Below, piece by piece: positions 1-9,368 of a stretch of 64,000 bases of DNA (the first letter of the stretch is position 1; each line of letters opens with the position of its first letter). The DNA is from CBDBIG01 sp965205845 [NCBI: bacterium] (lineage in GTDB: Bacteria > SAR324), in contig CBDBIG010000003.1 of NCBI GenBank assembly GCA_965205845.1, forward strand, positions 186,001 to 250,000, read 5' to 3'. The notes below the pieces were generated by a model that was given only the letters and a program-made list of their open reading frames with translations, was not told where the DNA came from and made no database searches. The position numbers and the translations under genes were made by a program.

Positions 1-594
1 TTTTTTAGCCAAGATGAATCCTTTGTGTGGCGTAAACTGGTAGGGATTATCCTCGGTGCTTTGGGGGTGGCTGCGTTGTTCCAGTTGGGTAGCCAACCCA
101 GCAACGTTGCAAGCAACGCCCCTCATGAGGATTCTGCCAAGGCCTTGCTGGGCGGTGCTGCGGTGCTGTTAGCGGGTTTATTGTATGCCGTTAACGGCGT
201 GTATGGCAAAAAATTCAATGCCGATGTTCCCATTACTTTGGGAGCAGGGATGCTTTTGGTTGCGGCGGGGCTTACGGCAGTGCTCATGCTGGTAACCCAA
301 ACCCCCTTTCAATTGCCCAAAGACCTCCCCGCATGGAGTGCCATTTTGGGTTTAGGTTTGTTTTGCGCTTCACTTGCTTATGTAATGTACTTTGCTTTGT
401 TACAAAGGGTAGGGGCTGTCAATACCGTTTTGGTAACCCTACTTGTACCCATTGGGGCCAATATTTTGGGAGTGTGGTTGTTACAAGAGACCTTTGGTGT
501 GAGCAAATATTTGAGCATGCTGCTGATCTTGCTTGGTTTGGTTGTGGTTGACGGGCGCATATTCGCCTGGTTCAAATGGGGAAAATCCACGTAG
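1..594 (+). CDS. EamA/DMT-family membrane transporter, 3' part
   Basis: The reading frame is open from the first base, so the gene starts outside the window. About 198 C-terminal residues are visible. They are very hydrophobic, with roughly six membrane segments, and the second EamA repeat starts near LLGGAAVLLAGLLYAVNG. The C-terminal helix pair carries the family pattern of an acidic residue after a hydrophobic helix (WLLQETFG), followed by a last helix ending in VVVDGR. EamA/DMT proteins are inner-membrane metabolite or drug exporters; the substrate cannot be read from the sequence. The GTG at 25 is an internal codon, not the start. Confidence 0.85.
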   Translation, partial: FFSQDESFVWRKLVGIILGALGVAALFQLGSQPSNVASNAPHEDSAKALLGGAAVLLAGLLYAVNGVYGKKFNADVPITLGAGMLLVAAGLTAVLMLVTQTPFQLPKDLPAWSAILGLGLFCASLAYVMYFALLQRVGAVNTVLVTLLVPIGANILGVWLLQETFGVSKYLSMLLILLGLVVVDGRIFAWFKWGKST

Positions 595-815
595 AATACC
601 ACATCTTTGCACATTGCTTTACACTTTGGTAGAATCCGGTATGCGGGTCTGTTCTCGCCATCTCAGTCGCTTTAAAACCACCCTTGGCACGGCCATCGTT
701 GAAAACACCCGCGTTTGACATATGCATAAGGTTCACCAGTGCCTTGGTGGGATTGTTGCGTTACGCCAGATTTTCTGCAAGGTTTTGAAAGATACCCGGA
801 GTATCTGAGGGGTGG

Positions 816-1847
816 ATGATGCCCGCTTGGGTTCGCTGTGTTGATTTGACACTCTTGCTAATCATTTCTATCGTTATTTTTCGGCTATTCGTCATTCGTT
901 TACCTCTACCGTCTGAAAATATGCTTATGTGCCACCCACCCTTCTTATTCCGTCGATTCAGGTTTGTTCGCTCCGGGTGGCAATTGCTCTTGTGCAATGT
1001 CGCTTTGGGAGCGTTGCTGAGCGGTTGCCAAAAACCCACCTGTGAACAGCTTTGCTCCGCAGATTTCTTTAAAAAAGCGAGTGATGCACAAGTGATTGAG
1101 GCATTGAAAAACGAAAAAGTCGACTTTGTGGATGAGCACTTACGTACCCCTTTGCATGTTGCAGCTGCCGCGAGTCCACGCCCCGAAGTGCTGGCTGTGT
1201 TGCTCGAAAACGGCGCAAAAATTGACGCCAAAACGAAAAACAATGGCACCCCCCTACATTGGGCAGCCTGGTTTACCCAAAACCCCAGTATCATTGATAT
1301 TCTTCTCAAAAATGGTGCTAACATCCATGCCCAAGCCTCGAGCAACATGACCCCTTTGCACGTTGCAGCGCATAAAAATCCACAGCATCAGGTATTGATT
1401 GCGTTACTACGTGCTAGACCCAATCTTGAAGCCAAAACCAAAGATGCACAAACCGCATTACACCTGGCTGCCAAAGAAAACGTTAACCACAACATTGTTC
1501 GAACCCTGATCGCGCAAAAAGCCAACCAAAATGCGCGCGATTCACAAGGCAATACCCCTTTACATTTGGCCTCTGCAACCAATCCCAATTTTTTGGTGGT
1601 AGCCGAACTGCTTAAAAAAAAATCAAGCAAAAGGGTCAACGCTAAAAACAACACGGGTGATACCCCCTTACATCTTGCAGCACAACATAGCAAAGAACCA
1701 CGCATCCTGAACGCTTTGTTACGCGCCAAAGCCAATCCAAGGTTGCACAACCACCAAAAGCAAAGCCCTTGGGACTTGATTCAAAAAAACAAAGCCTTGG
1801 CAGACACAATCCCTTACCGCCTTATTCAAAAGGCCGATACACGCTAA
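816..1847 (+). CDS. Ankyrin-repeat protein, probable membrane-anchored or lipoprotein
   Basis: The 343-aa frame holds six ankyrin repeats, recognisable by the TPLHVAA / TPLHWAA / TALHLAA / TPLHLAA series from about residue 105 to the end. Ankyrin arrays bind other proteins; no partner is evident. The start is uncertain. ATG 816 follows an AGGGG ribosome-binding site at 807-811 and gives a hydrophobic helix at residues 11-29. ATG 921 has no clear ribosome-binding site, but would place a lipobox (ALLSGC) at the end of a typical signal peptide, with the lipidated Cys at residue 36. The lipobox favours export to the periplasm. The next gene starts about 35 bp downstream on the same strand. Confidence 0.8.
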   Translation: MMPAWVRCVDLTLLLIISIVIFRLFVIRLPLPSENMLMCHPPFLFRRFRFVRSGWQLLLCNVALGALLSGCQKPTCEQLCSADFFKKASDAQVIEALKNEKVDFVDEHLRTPLHVAAAASPRPEVLAVLLENGAKIDAKTKNNGTPLHWAAWFTQNPSIIDILLKNGANIHAQASSNMTPLHVAAHKNPQHQVLIALLRARPNLEAKTKDAQTALHLAAKENVNHNIVRTLIAQKANQNARDSQGNTPLHLASATNPNFLVVAELLKKKSSKRVNAKNNTGDTPLHLAAQHSKEPRILNALLRAKANPRLHNHQKQSPWDLIQKNKALADTIPYRLIQKADTR

Positions 1848-1883
1848 CCCCCTTCAAAACGAGGTAAAAGATAACCCTTGGCA

Positions 1884-3176
1884 ATGGACAACATCACCCA
1901 AAAACGTTTTGAAGGCATCGCAAAAAGCATTCAGCCTGGGCGCATTGAAAAACGCATTAAAACGCTGGCCACCATGGTTGAGGCAGATCAATCCCCTTAC
2001 ACGCGCAGGGCATTTAGCAAGGCCCATGCAAAAGGGCGTCAATGGTTGGCAGCGGAATTTGCAGACGCCCATTTGCACGTGTTTACCGATGCGGGTGGAA
2101 ATTTAATCGGTGAGCACAAGAGTGCTCAAAACCAACGCTCAGTTCCCATTGTAAGTGGGAGCCACAGCGATACGGTCCCCGGGGGGGGACGCTACGATGG
2201 CATTGCGGGTATTTTGTGTGGCATCGAGGCAGCCCTTGCCTTGTATGAAAATGGGGTACAATTGGCGGTGCCATTGTGGATAATGGATTTTTTGGCCGAG
2301 GAACCAGGTGAATTTGGTGTTTCTTGCATTGGCAGCCGTGCCATTGCAGGGAGCCTAGGCTCACACATGCTCGAGAATAAAAACCCTCAAGGCGAAACCC
2401 TTGCCGAGGCGATTGATCGTGTGGGGGGAGATTCTAGTCGGGTACGCAAGGGGCCTATACACGGGGTTCATCCCTTTAAAGCCTGCTTGGAACTGCATAT
2501 TGAGCAAGGCCCCGTGCTTGAACAAGGGCAGCACGCCATTGGGGTGGTGAGTGGGGTGGTAGGAATTTACCGCTTTATGGTGCATCTTAATGGTCAAGCA
2601 GATCACGCAGGCACAACCCCAATGCACCTCCGCAAAGATGCCCTTGCGGGAGCCTCGCATGTGATGGTGGCGTTGCATCAGCAAGCACGAGCCCTGTACG
2701 ATGCGCAGAAAATTGTGGCTACCGTGGGGCAGTTGCAGGTCGAACCAGGGGGCGCAAATGTCGTGCCTTCCGCTGTGCATTTCAGCTTGGATGTCCGTGC
2801 ACCTACTCTTGAAGCAGCCTTTGGTTTTTGGGAGGGTATCCGTAAAAAAACCCAAGCCCAATTGGAGGCCTGGGGCACTACACTCGAATTTGAAGAAATC
2901 AGCCATGAGCGGCACGCTTTATTCTCGAGCAGCGTGCAAATGGCTGTGCGCGATGCTGCCACCACCTTAGGGCTAGCACACCATACCATGCCAAGCGGCG
3001 CAGGGCACGACGCTGTGCAAATTTCTACGCTCTGCCCTACAGGCATGGTGTTTATTCCTTGCCTGGCTGGACGCAGCCATGCAGCCGAAGAGTACGCCTC
3101 ACCCGAAGCCATGGCCAATGGTGCCCGCGTACTATTGGGAAGTTGGCTACAAATGGCAAACCAAACCGAGCTTTAA
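1884..3176 (+). CDS. M20-family amidohydrolase: allantoate amidohydrolase / N-carbamoyl-L-amino-acid hydrolase type
   Basis: A 430-aa zinc hydrolase of the hydantoinase/carbamoylase family, which splits a carbamoyl or ureido group from N-carbamoyl amino acids or allantoate. Visible motifs in order: the metal site GSHSDTVPGGGRYDG (His94, Asp96), EEPGEFGVSCIGSRA around residue 140, HIEQGPVLE, the dimer/substrate motif GQADHAGTTPMHLRKDAL, and a C-terminal GRSHAAEEY contributing the last ligand. Length is normal for the family (about 410-430). ATG 1884 is preferred; TTG 1878 is the alternative, with GAGGT at 1861-1865. Substrate preference cannot be decided, since no purine or hydantoin genes lie next to it. 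Confidence 0.9.
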   Translation: MDNITQKRFEGIAKSIQPGRIEKRIKTLATMVEADQSPYTRRAFSKAHAKGRQWLAAEFADAHLHVFTDAGGNLIGEHKSAQNQRSVPIVSGSHSDTVPGGGRYDGIAGILCGIEAALALYENGVQLAVPLWIMDFLAEEPGEFGVSCIGSRAIAGSLGSHMLENKNPQGETLAEAIDRVGGDSSRVRKGPIHGVHPFKACLELHIEQGPVLEQGQHAIGVVSGVVGIYRFMVHLNGQADHAGTTPMHLRKDALAGASHVMVALHQQARALYDAQKIVATVGQLQVEPGGANVVPSAVHFSLDVRAPTLEAAFGFWEGIRKKTQAQLEAWGTTLEFEEISHERHALFSSSVQMAVRDAATTLGLAHHTMPSGAGHDAVQISTLCPTGMVFIPCLAGRSHAAEEYASPEAMANGARVLLGSWLQMANQTEL

Positions 3177-3427
3177 ACAGCGTTTATTGTGCTTTGGTTT
3201 TCCAAAATATAAGGGCATTGCAGTCCAAATTACCCCTATAAAAACACATCCATTGCTTGTGCGCTGTGTGATCGACACAGTGCACCCATGTTTCATGATT
3301 ATGGCGTAAAAGCCCGTTTTTCCATGCAAGCCAAGGAGCTAAACCTGTGGAAAAAAACCTGACCCCAACATTCACGTTTGCCCTGGTTTGCCCTTAAATT
3401 TTTGCCTTGAGAAAGCAGCACCCCAAA

Positions 3428-3460
3428 GGGCACGGGAGCCCCCTGGGGGCTCCCGTGCCC
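3428..3460. terminator. Perfect GC-rich inverted repeat, possible terminator or structural hairpin
   Basis: Two 16-base arms starting GGGCACGGGAGC are exactly complementary around a single T. The structure lies about 250 bp after the M20 hydrolase stop codon. No T-run follows the hairpin on the plus strand, and only a short TTT follows it on the minus strand, so it is not a classical intrinsic terminator. The near-zero loop suggests a cruciform or a protein-binding palindrome instead. Confidence 0.4.
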
Positions 3461-3578
3461 TTGCCAAAAAAGCCTATAACCGTGTGAAAAAGGCAAAGGA
3501 GCACAACCCGCAATAAAGCCTATCGCGGGGCCCAAGGTCAAGATCTGCAGCCTACCAAAAAGCCTATCGCGGGGCGTA

Positions 3579-3658
3579 TTTTTTAAACCAACCACTTTAA
3601 AGGGAGTGGGCGTGCCCTTTTTTTAAACCAACCACTTTAAAGGGAGTGGGCGTGCCCT
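3579..3658. repeat. Two tandem copies of a 40-bp unit
   Basis: Positions 3579-3618 and 3619-3658 are essentially identical 40-mers beginning TTTTTTAAACCAACCAC. On the minus strand the unit contains the stop codon and last codons of the Ner-like remnant, so the duplication covers the 3' end of a gene. Confidence 0.85.
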
Positions 3659-3800
3659 ATAGGCAAACCATCGGCCTTGTAACGGCTGGGCCAAATCTCC
3701 ATCGGATGCACCCCGATAATATCGGCCACGATTTTTTTCAAATCGGGCAAACGCTGGGTTTTGACGCAACAGCAAACGCAACCGTGTTTATAGCCTTTCT
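3637..3800 (-). pseudogene. Remnant of a Ner/Nlp-like phage DNA-binding protein
   Basis: The minus strand encodes KKIVADIIGVHPMEIWPSRY followed by KADGLPIG and a stop at 3637. The ADIIGVHPMEIWPSRY stretch is the hallmark recognition-helix region of the Ner/SfsB (Nlp) winged-helix family used by Mu-like phages as an early regulator. The N-terminal part is interrupted by a stop near 3800 and no start codon with a ribosome-binding site is visible, so this is a broken gene. It is a further piece of the Mu-like phage material found at 17.6-19.6, 40.8 and 49.5-59.9 kb. Confidence 0.65.
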
Positions 3801-4548
3801 CCTAAGAGGCCCTAAGGGTAAGGGTAAAGGCTGTTCAGCACAGCCATTCCCATGTGATGGCAAAGCATCTGAACGGGCACAGCGCTTGCCCCTTTGCTGG
3901 CAGGACAATCCGTGGCAATGGGGCAAGACCACCTCTTGTTGGTATTGCGTCAGACTTGGCTGGTTGGCACTTTGCGCCTGACATCAAGGCAAGGGTTCGC
4001 GCGTGCCCACTAAGCACGGTAAGGGTTTTATTGCCCGTTATCAAACACCACGGGGGCACTGTCACTTGCCAGGGGATTGTTCTCCAAACAGGGCAGATTT
4101 TAAGGCGTGGGTCATGGTGGCAATTTGAGGCATGCTAGCTGCACTGCTCACGGTTACGCTCTTGATAGTGCCCTGGGTGGGCGGGAGTTATCCGTGGTGG
4201 TAGCTTCGAACGCTAGGGTATGCGTAGATGCGTAGGGGGTTGCACTTTTTATGGCTTAGCTTGTGCTTTTAATTTATTGTACTATACAATCTCGGACCTG
4301 AGGGATTTCTATCGTTGGTGGTCTTTTTTGCCGTGTGTGTAAAGAGCGGGGCACGTTGCGGCTACCCGCACGGCCGTTTTTTAGGCCCTTTGGTCCTGAG
4401 CTAAGGATGCATGAGTGCCCTTTGTTGTTGCCATGGATAATGCTGTTGTTACGTGAATTTTGGATGGAATGGCATGGTGCAGATGCGTGATGGCGTTGGT
4501 TTGCTGCCTTGCGTTTTTTCTGCAACCGTAGGGATAAGGTTTTTTTTA

Positions 4549-5793
4549 ATGATTACACACGGATTTTGCCGCAGTTTGCGGCGCATTCCCTCCAAAAACA
4601 TTGCCCTGGTGTTGCTCAGCGGTCTTTTTCTGTTTGGCTGCTCCGGCGGCGGCGGATCCCCTGACCCTGCAAGCACGGATGAGGCATCATCCACTGATCC
4701 TGGTACTCCCCCGCGTGTGAACCCTGTTGTTGTTATGGGCGGAAATGCTAAGTCGACGTGCGTGCTTGAGAGCAATCGCGTAGTATGCCTGCGGATCCCT
4801 CTTCCGGGGCCGCCCGCAGTAACCATCGAGGTTCAAGAAATTGCCATGCCCCCCCAGGCGGCATCCACAATTACCGCCATCGATACTAACGGGTCTCAAA
4901 ATGGGAATGGGTGCGTTATCCGCGACGGCCGCGTTATCTGCTGGGGAATCAATTTATACGATGATTTTACGCAGGGAAGCCAGGCTTATTCTGTGGCCGA
5001 AGGCAGGTATGTAAAAAATCTACCCGATGGGGCGAGTAGCGTGAGCATTGGTGACGATAGTGCCTGCGCTATCTTCGACGGGGCAGCCAAATGCTGGGGC
5101 AGTAACAACTATGGGCAGTTAGGCAATGGCAGTCGTGGCATTGGATTTGCTTTTGCATCGCCAGAGGGTTTGTCAAGTGGGGTGAGCGTGATTAGGGTTG
5201 GGGGCCTTCATGCCTGTGCCATCGTCAATGGGGCAGCCAAATGCTGGGGGGAAAATGACTTTAAAGTGCTTGGCTTTGACGCCACCGCCACCAACCCTTA
5301 CGTCCCTACGCAGGTGCAAGGGCTTGAGAGTGGGGTTAAGGCTATCTCGGCAGGTCACCAGCATAACTGCGCCGTGGTCAGTACGAAGGCCATGTGTTGG
5401 GGACAAAACACCCGTGGTCAACTAGGCAATGGCGGCACCATCAACCAACCTGTGCCTGTGCCTGTGCTAATGCCGGGGGCTAGCCCCCAGGTGGAAGCGG
5501 TAAGCGTTGGGTTTGAATATAGCTGTGCTGTGACCAATGGGCGTGCCATGTGCTGGGGACGCAACGACCACGGCCAGCTAGGCAATGGCAACACTACCGA
5601 CCAACATAAGCCGACTGAAGTGCAAGGGCTTGAGGGTCGGGTGACGGCGGTGTCTTTGTCAAATTTTCACAGCTGCGCCGTGGTGGATGACGATGTTTTT
5701 TGTTGGGGGAAGCATGGCAACTCACCAGATCCAACCCTACTCCCCGTCACCCCCACTCAAGTTACGTTGCCGCCCATAGCAAGTGAAACGTAG
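4549..5793 (+). CDS. RCC1-repeat surface lipoprotein
   Basis: The 414-aa product starts with a signal peptide ending in a lipobox (LFLFGC), followed by a Gly/Ser/Pro linker, so it should be lipidated and exported. The body is a series of RCC1-type repeats with the pattern CAxxxGxAxCWGxNxxGQLGNG (for example at residues about 180, 235, 285 and 340), which fold as a seven-bladed propeller. Bacterial RCC1 lipoproteins are secreted proteins of mostly unknown function. ATG 4549 is chosen because AAGG lies 9 bases upstream and the signal peptide begins there; the in-frame ATG at 4453 would add 32 unlikely residues. Confidence 0.85.
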   Translation: MITHGFCRSLRRIPSKNIALVLLSGLFLFGCSGGGGSPDPASTDEASSTDPGTPPRVNPVVVMGGNAKSTCVLESNRVVCLRIPLPGPPAVTIEVQEIAMPPQAASTITAIDTNGSQNGNGCVIRDGRVICWGINLYDDFTQGSQAYSVAEGRYVKNLPDGASSVSIGDDSACAIFDGAAKCWGSNNYGQLGNGSRGIGFAFASPEGLSSGVSVIRVGGLHACAIVNGAAKCWGENDFKVLGFDATATNPYVPTQVQGLESGVKAISAGHQHNCAVVSTKAMCWGQNTRGQLGNGGTINQPVPVPVLMPGASPQVEAVSVGFEYSCAVTNGRAMCWGRNDHGQLGNGNTTDQHKPTEVQGLEGRVTAVSLSNFHSCAVVDDDVFCWGKHGNSPDPTLLPVTPTQVTLPPIASET

Positions 5794-5950
5794 TGTGCAC
5801 ACCCAAAAAGGGGGGCTGTCAAGGTGGACCACCTCCTTTAAGCAAAGGACCCCCAGGTATTCTGCTTGCTGTCTCCCGTATTTTGCATCAAAAAAGGGGC
5901 GATCATGGGGCACCATTGCAAGTTAGCGGCTATTGTAGAGAGATGCTCCC

Positions 5951-7195
5951 TCAAGGGGGGTTGCTGGGAGGTGTTGTATCCTTTAAAATAGGCCTAACGG
6001 CCGCACCCGCTTGCAGACGCTCGTTGCCTTGCACCACGATTTGTTGCCCTACCGCCAGCCCCTTGGCTTTGACCAACACGCCCCCATGAGGGGCGCCCCC
6101 CTGTGGGTTGACCGCGACAATTTTCGCCTTGTTTTGGCTCACCACCACCACCACGTGTACTTTGCCATTGGCGCTGCGTACCAAGGCATCGCGCGGGACC
6201 ACCACGGCACCTGGGAGGTTTGTGATGGGGGTGCTAACCCGTGCGTGCAAACCGCTAAGGGGCTTGTTCTCGGGGTTCCTCACCCGCACGCGCAGTACAA
6301 AATCGGCACTGCCATGGCGCACATGATTCACCACCCCCACAATCTGTCCTTTAAGGCGCAGCTTCGCCTCAGGGAAAAAAACGGCAACTCCAGCGTTGCG
6401 GGCAATAAGACCCAAATAACGGCTGGGCACACCCAGGGCAATCTCCATGGCGCCACTGCCGTACACGCGATACACCGTTTTGCCAATGGGTAGCCATTGA
6501 CCTTCCTCCAAATCGGCCTCCACCACTTGCCCTGCAAAGGGAGCACGCAAGGTAAGCAATGCCACCTGCTTGCGTAAATTGCGCAACTCGGCAGCATCGA
6601 CCGCAAATGAGGTTTCCATTGAGGTCATATTATCTTGAGATTCTTCAAACTCTTTTGCCGATACCACCTGCTGTTTGCGCAAACTTTGGGTGCGCTGGGC
6701 ATTGCGTTTCGCTTGGCGCTGCATGGCCATACTGCGCTTAAAACGTGCTTTACTCACTGCCAAGCGCAGCTTAAGTGACAAGTTGTCTTGCAACGCCAAC
6801 GCCTCCCCTTTTTTAACCGAATCCCCCGTGCGCTTGAATATCCTAACCACTTTGCCTGGCACATCGCTCGAAATTTGGGCAATACGCACGGGGCGTGCCC
6901 GTCCTGTAAGTTCAATGGTTTGCTGACTGGAAGCCACCTGCACAAGGGCGGTTACCACGGGAACCGGGCGGCGCGGAGGCCGCTTTTTTTTGCCTTGGGC
7001 AGCACCATCTTCATCCAAAAATACTGCAAGTGCCAAGGCAAGCAAGGGCCAAGCACCCCGTATCAAGCTCAAATGCATGGAATGGCCCAAGCCTTTGAGG
7101 GCGTCGCCCCGACCAACCCATGGCCACTCGATGGGGGTAAACTTTTGTTGAAATGCTTTGAAGGGCCATGCTTTGGGGTTCGTGCGTGCTTTCAC
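5951..7195 (-). CDS. RND/HlyD-type efflux periplasmic adaptor (membrane fusion protein)
   Basis: The product links an inner-membrane pump to an outer-membrane channel. Visible regions: an N-terminal hydrophobic segment (LIRGAWPLLALALAVFL), a lipoyl-like half (ISSDVPGKVVRIFKRTGDSV), a long alpha-helical hairpin rich in Ala/Arg/Gln, the second lipoyl half (LRAPFAGQVVEADLEEGQW) and a C-terminal beta-barrel (PRDALVRSANG). The start is ambiguous. GTG 7195 has AGAGGA at about 7212, while ATG 7078 begins directly before the signal-like segment. A second ATG at 7205, with an even better-placed ribosome-binding site, lies in another frame, so a small indel near the 5' end is possible. No pump (RND or ABC) gene lies beside it. 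Confidence 0.85.
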   Translation of the reverse strand: MKARTNPKAWPFKAFQQKFTPIEWPWVGRGDALKGLGHSMHLSLIRGAWPLLALALAVFLDEDGAAQGKKKRPPRRPVPVVTALVQVASSQQTIELTGRARPVRIAQISSDVPGKVVRIFKRTGDSVKKGEALALQDNLSLKLRLAVSKARFKRSMAMQRQAKRNAQRTQSLRKQQVVSAKEFEESQDNMTSMETSFAVDAAELRNLRKQVALLTLRAPFAGQVVEADLEEGQWLPIGKTVYRVYGSGAMEIALGVPSRYLGLIARNAGVAVFFPEAKLRLKGQIVGVVNHVRHGSADFVLRVRVRNPENKPLSGLHARVSTPITNLPGAVVVPRDALVRSANGKVHVVVVVSQNKAKIVAVNPQGGAPHGGVLVKAKGLAVGQQIVVQGNERLQAGAAVRPILKDTTPPSNPP

Positions 7196-7288
7196 AAGGT
7201 GCCATAGTCCTCTTGATTCATGTGTTGGTTGGAGGGGGGGTTTTTTCCAGAGAATCGACCTTTTAAGCGGAATCTCCCACCAAAAAAA

Positions 7289-8452
7289 TTATAGCATCAT
7301 GCGTTTCGAGGTAAGCGACAGGATTTGTCCGCTTTTGTGGAGGACCTCGTTGACGGAGATGGTTTTTAGACAATTGTAAAATTCACAATTTCTCCCCTCG
7401 CAAAGGCTGCATTTTTTATTGACTTGGGGAGCTAGCAAGCGCTGGGTAGGATGCATAGGCAAGGTTTTCAAAGGTGAATCCCATGCGCTGGTACACTGTA
7501 GGTTTTCTTGCATCCACAATTGCTCGCCCACCATGGGTAGGGAACGCCAGCGCCTTGGTGCTGCCACGCCGTTTTGTGGAAATAAACCAAGGTGGGGTGT
7601 TCCTGCCAGGGCCGCCAAATGTAGGGGGCCCGAGGAATTTCCCACAAACAAAGAGCAGGCTCGCATGAGCCCGAGCAATGCATCAAGGCGAAGACCGCAG
7701 CAAAGGTGCACAGCGGGCAGGTGTCGAAACATCCTACTTAAAATGGCCGTGTCGTATAAATCACCCACCACCCCTACGGCATAGCCCTGCTTCAGGTAGG
7801 CTTGGGCGAGGGCAATAAAATGCTCTACAGGCCACGCGATAGCCGTTTGGGCACGTTTGTAAGGGTGTAGTAGAATGAAGGGTTTGTTGCGGGCCCAATC
7901 CATGGTATCGGGCGGTGGCGTGCAAGGTTTAATGTTGGGATGAACGTAGTGTACGGGCAGGCCTAACGGTTTTAGGTATTGCAGGTTTAGGCTAAACTCC
8001 GCCAGTGGTGAATGCCTGCGTGAAGTGGTGTTAAAACGATTAAAACGCCAAAAAAACCAACGGCGCAAAGGCCCTACCCGCAGTTTGGCTTTGCTGGCAA
8101 AGGCCAGTGCTGCACTGGCTTTTTCGGCATAAGGCAGCAATACCACATCGTAGCCAATGGCCGCAATACGTCGTTGCAGGCGTTGGCGTTCACGAGCGAG
8201 CGCGCAAGGCTTGGCTGTTTGCGTGTGCCTTTTAAGCAAGACCCCAGGGTCTAAAATGAACTGGTGGACCTCAGGCAAGGCGGCCCCCAAGGAAGCCAAA
8301 TTTTTGTGGACCAGCATGTCAATTTGGCTGTGGGGGGCATGGTGTTTCAGGGCAGCAACCAGGGGTAGCGTTAAAACAAAATCCCCCAAGCCATCGTTGC
8401 GGATGACCAGCACCTTGGCATTGGGGTAGCACTTAAAAAAAGGCCTTGCCAT
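7289..8452 (-). CDS. Glycosyltransferase family 9 (heptosyltransferase-like)
   Basis: GT9 enzymes transfer heptose from ADP-heptose onto lipopolysaccharide core. The N-terminus VLVIRNDGLGDFVLTLPLVAAL is the typical acceptor-side motif with Asp13-type residues. The C-terminal domain shows the nucleotide-sugar site (GNSSGPLHLAALAGTPHLGLF, where heptosyltransferases have a D/N-SG-P-H-A pattern). The tail has paired cysteines (CSLCEGRNCEFYNCL) and ends in the usual I-x-V-x-EVL helix. ATG 8452 is preferred, with GCAGGA upstream, and starts 4 bases after the stop of the hydrolase gene, so the two form an operon. Confidence 0.88.
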   Translation of the reverse strand: MARPFFKCYPNAKVLVIRNDGLGDFVLTLPLVAALKHHAPHSQIDMLVHKNLASLGAALPEVHQFILDPGVLLKRHTQTAKPCALARERQRLQRRIAAIGYDVVLLPYAEKASAALAFASKAKLRVGPLRRWFFWRFNRFNTTSRRHSPLAEFSLNLQYLKPLGLPVHYVHPNIKPCTPPPDTMDWARNKPFILLHPYKRAQTAIAWPVEHFIALAQAYLKQGYAVGVVGDLYDTAILSRMFRHLPAVHLCCGLRLDALLGLMRACSLFVGNSSGPLHLAALAGTPHLGLFPQNGVAAPRRWRSLPMVGEQLWMQENLQCTSAWDSPLKTLPMHPTQRLLAPQVNKKCSLCEGRNCEFYNCLKTISVNEVLHKSGQILSLTSKRMML

Positions 8453-8456
8453 CTTG

Positions 8457-9368
8457 CTATCCTGCCAGCAAAGGCTTGTTGATGTGTGTTTTGAGCCAAT
8501 GCACAAGTTGGGTTACGGTCCGCTGCCATTGTTGCTCTTGAAAAAGTTCGTGGCGCCCCGTGCAATGCCATACACTCACTTGGTTTTCGGGCGGTAACCG
8601 GCGGAGCCATGCAAAGGTTTTTTGGGTGTTTACCACCCGTTCCTCATTGGGGCAAAGTAAGAGCGTCGGCACATCACCGCAAAATGGGTACTTTAGTAAG
8701 GCCTTCGCTCCTTTTTGGATGATTGAAAGGAACCTTGGGGTAATAAAACCATAGCGCAAAGGGTCTTGGCGATAAGCAGGGTAGAGGGTTTTGTAGCGCG
8801 TTAAGTATTGTGGATTAGAATGAAGGGGGATGGGAAATTGAGGCAAACACCAGCCAAGGACAAGGTTGGCTAAATACCCTAGCCACTGCTGCTCGCGGGG
8901 CAAGCCAAATAGCGGGGCAGACAAAACAAGGGCTTGCAACCCCAGCGGCGTCTGCTTTTGGGTGGACTGTTGCAGCGCATGCAATGCCACCATGCTTCCA
9001 AGGCTATGCCCAAGTAACGCAAGGGGAATACCTTGGTTTTTTTGCAAGTTGCGCACCTTGCTTAAGGCACTGTGGATGCCATCGACCAAAACCTGTAAGT
9101 CGGCAGGCTTGCCCAGGCTCCCCCCAGAATGGCCGTGATGGGGAAGGTCGAGGCAGTAGCTGCTAACCCCTTGCTGCTGCAACGCCTGGGCTATATGCTG
9201 CCACCAACCCATGTGTTGGCGAAACCCGTGTACAATCAGCATGCTAGCCCAAGGCGTTTTTGCGATATGTTTGCAAAAACCCACGCGCATTCCATGACTG
9301 CTGGTTAAAAAACCCAAGTCATGGGGTTTGTCTTGGGGAGGAGGGGGTGGTGCAAGGTTCATAAGCAC
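8457..9368 (-). CDS. Alpha/beta hydrolase, monoacylglycerol lipase-like (serine aminopeptidase S33)
   Basis: About 300 aa. The order HGFRQHMGWWQHIA (oxyanion region), LDLPHHGHSGG, the nucleophile elbow GHSLGSMVAL, an acid region VPTLLLCPNEERVV and a C-terminal TGRHELFQ histidine match the monoacylglycerol-lipase-like branch of alpha/beta hydrolases. The start may be GTG 9368 or ATG 9362. The 53 bp covering the start are duplicated immediately upstream (9376-9428), so a second, truncated start region exists. The downstream glycosyltransferase is translationally coupled. Confidence 0.87.
   Translation of the reverse strand: MLMNLAPPPPPQDKPHDLGFLTSSHGMRVGFCKHIAKTPWASMLIVHGFRQHMGWWQHIAQALQQQGVSSYCLDLPHHGHSGGSLGKPADLQVLVDGIHSALSKVRNLQKNQGIPLALLGHSLGSMVALHALQQSTQKQTPLGLQALVLSAPLFGLPREQQWLGYLANLVLGWCLPQFPIPLHSNPQYLTRYKTLYPAYRQDPLRYGFITPRFLSIIQKGAKALLKYPFCGDVPTLLLCPNEERVVNTQKTFAWLRRLPPENQVSVWHCTGRHELFQEQQWQRTVTQLVHWLKTHINKPLLAG

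Larger units (their letters stand above)
3177..4548. other. Gene-poor 1.4-kb region
   Basis: No convincing intact gene is present. The region holds a perfect 16-bp inverted repeat (3428-3460), a 40-bp tandem duplication (3579-3658), three scattered copies of an AAAGCCTAT motif (about 3467, 3513, 3558) and a reverse-strand remnant of a Ner/Nlp-like phage regulator (3637-3800). Short open frames elsewhere show no recognisable domain or codon pattern. 4100-4450 has no feature I can name. Confidence 0.6.

Noticed and set aside
3646-4138. Open frames on both strands between the Ner remnant and the RCC1 gene
   Set aside because: No motifs, mutual overlap and rearranged phage context; called gene-poor instead.
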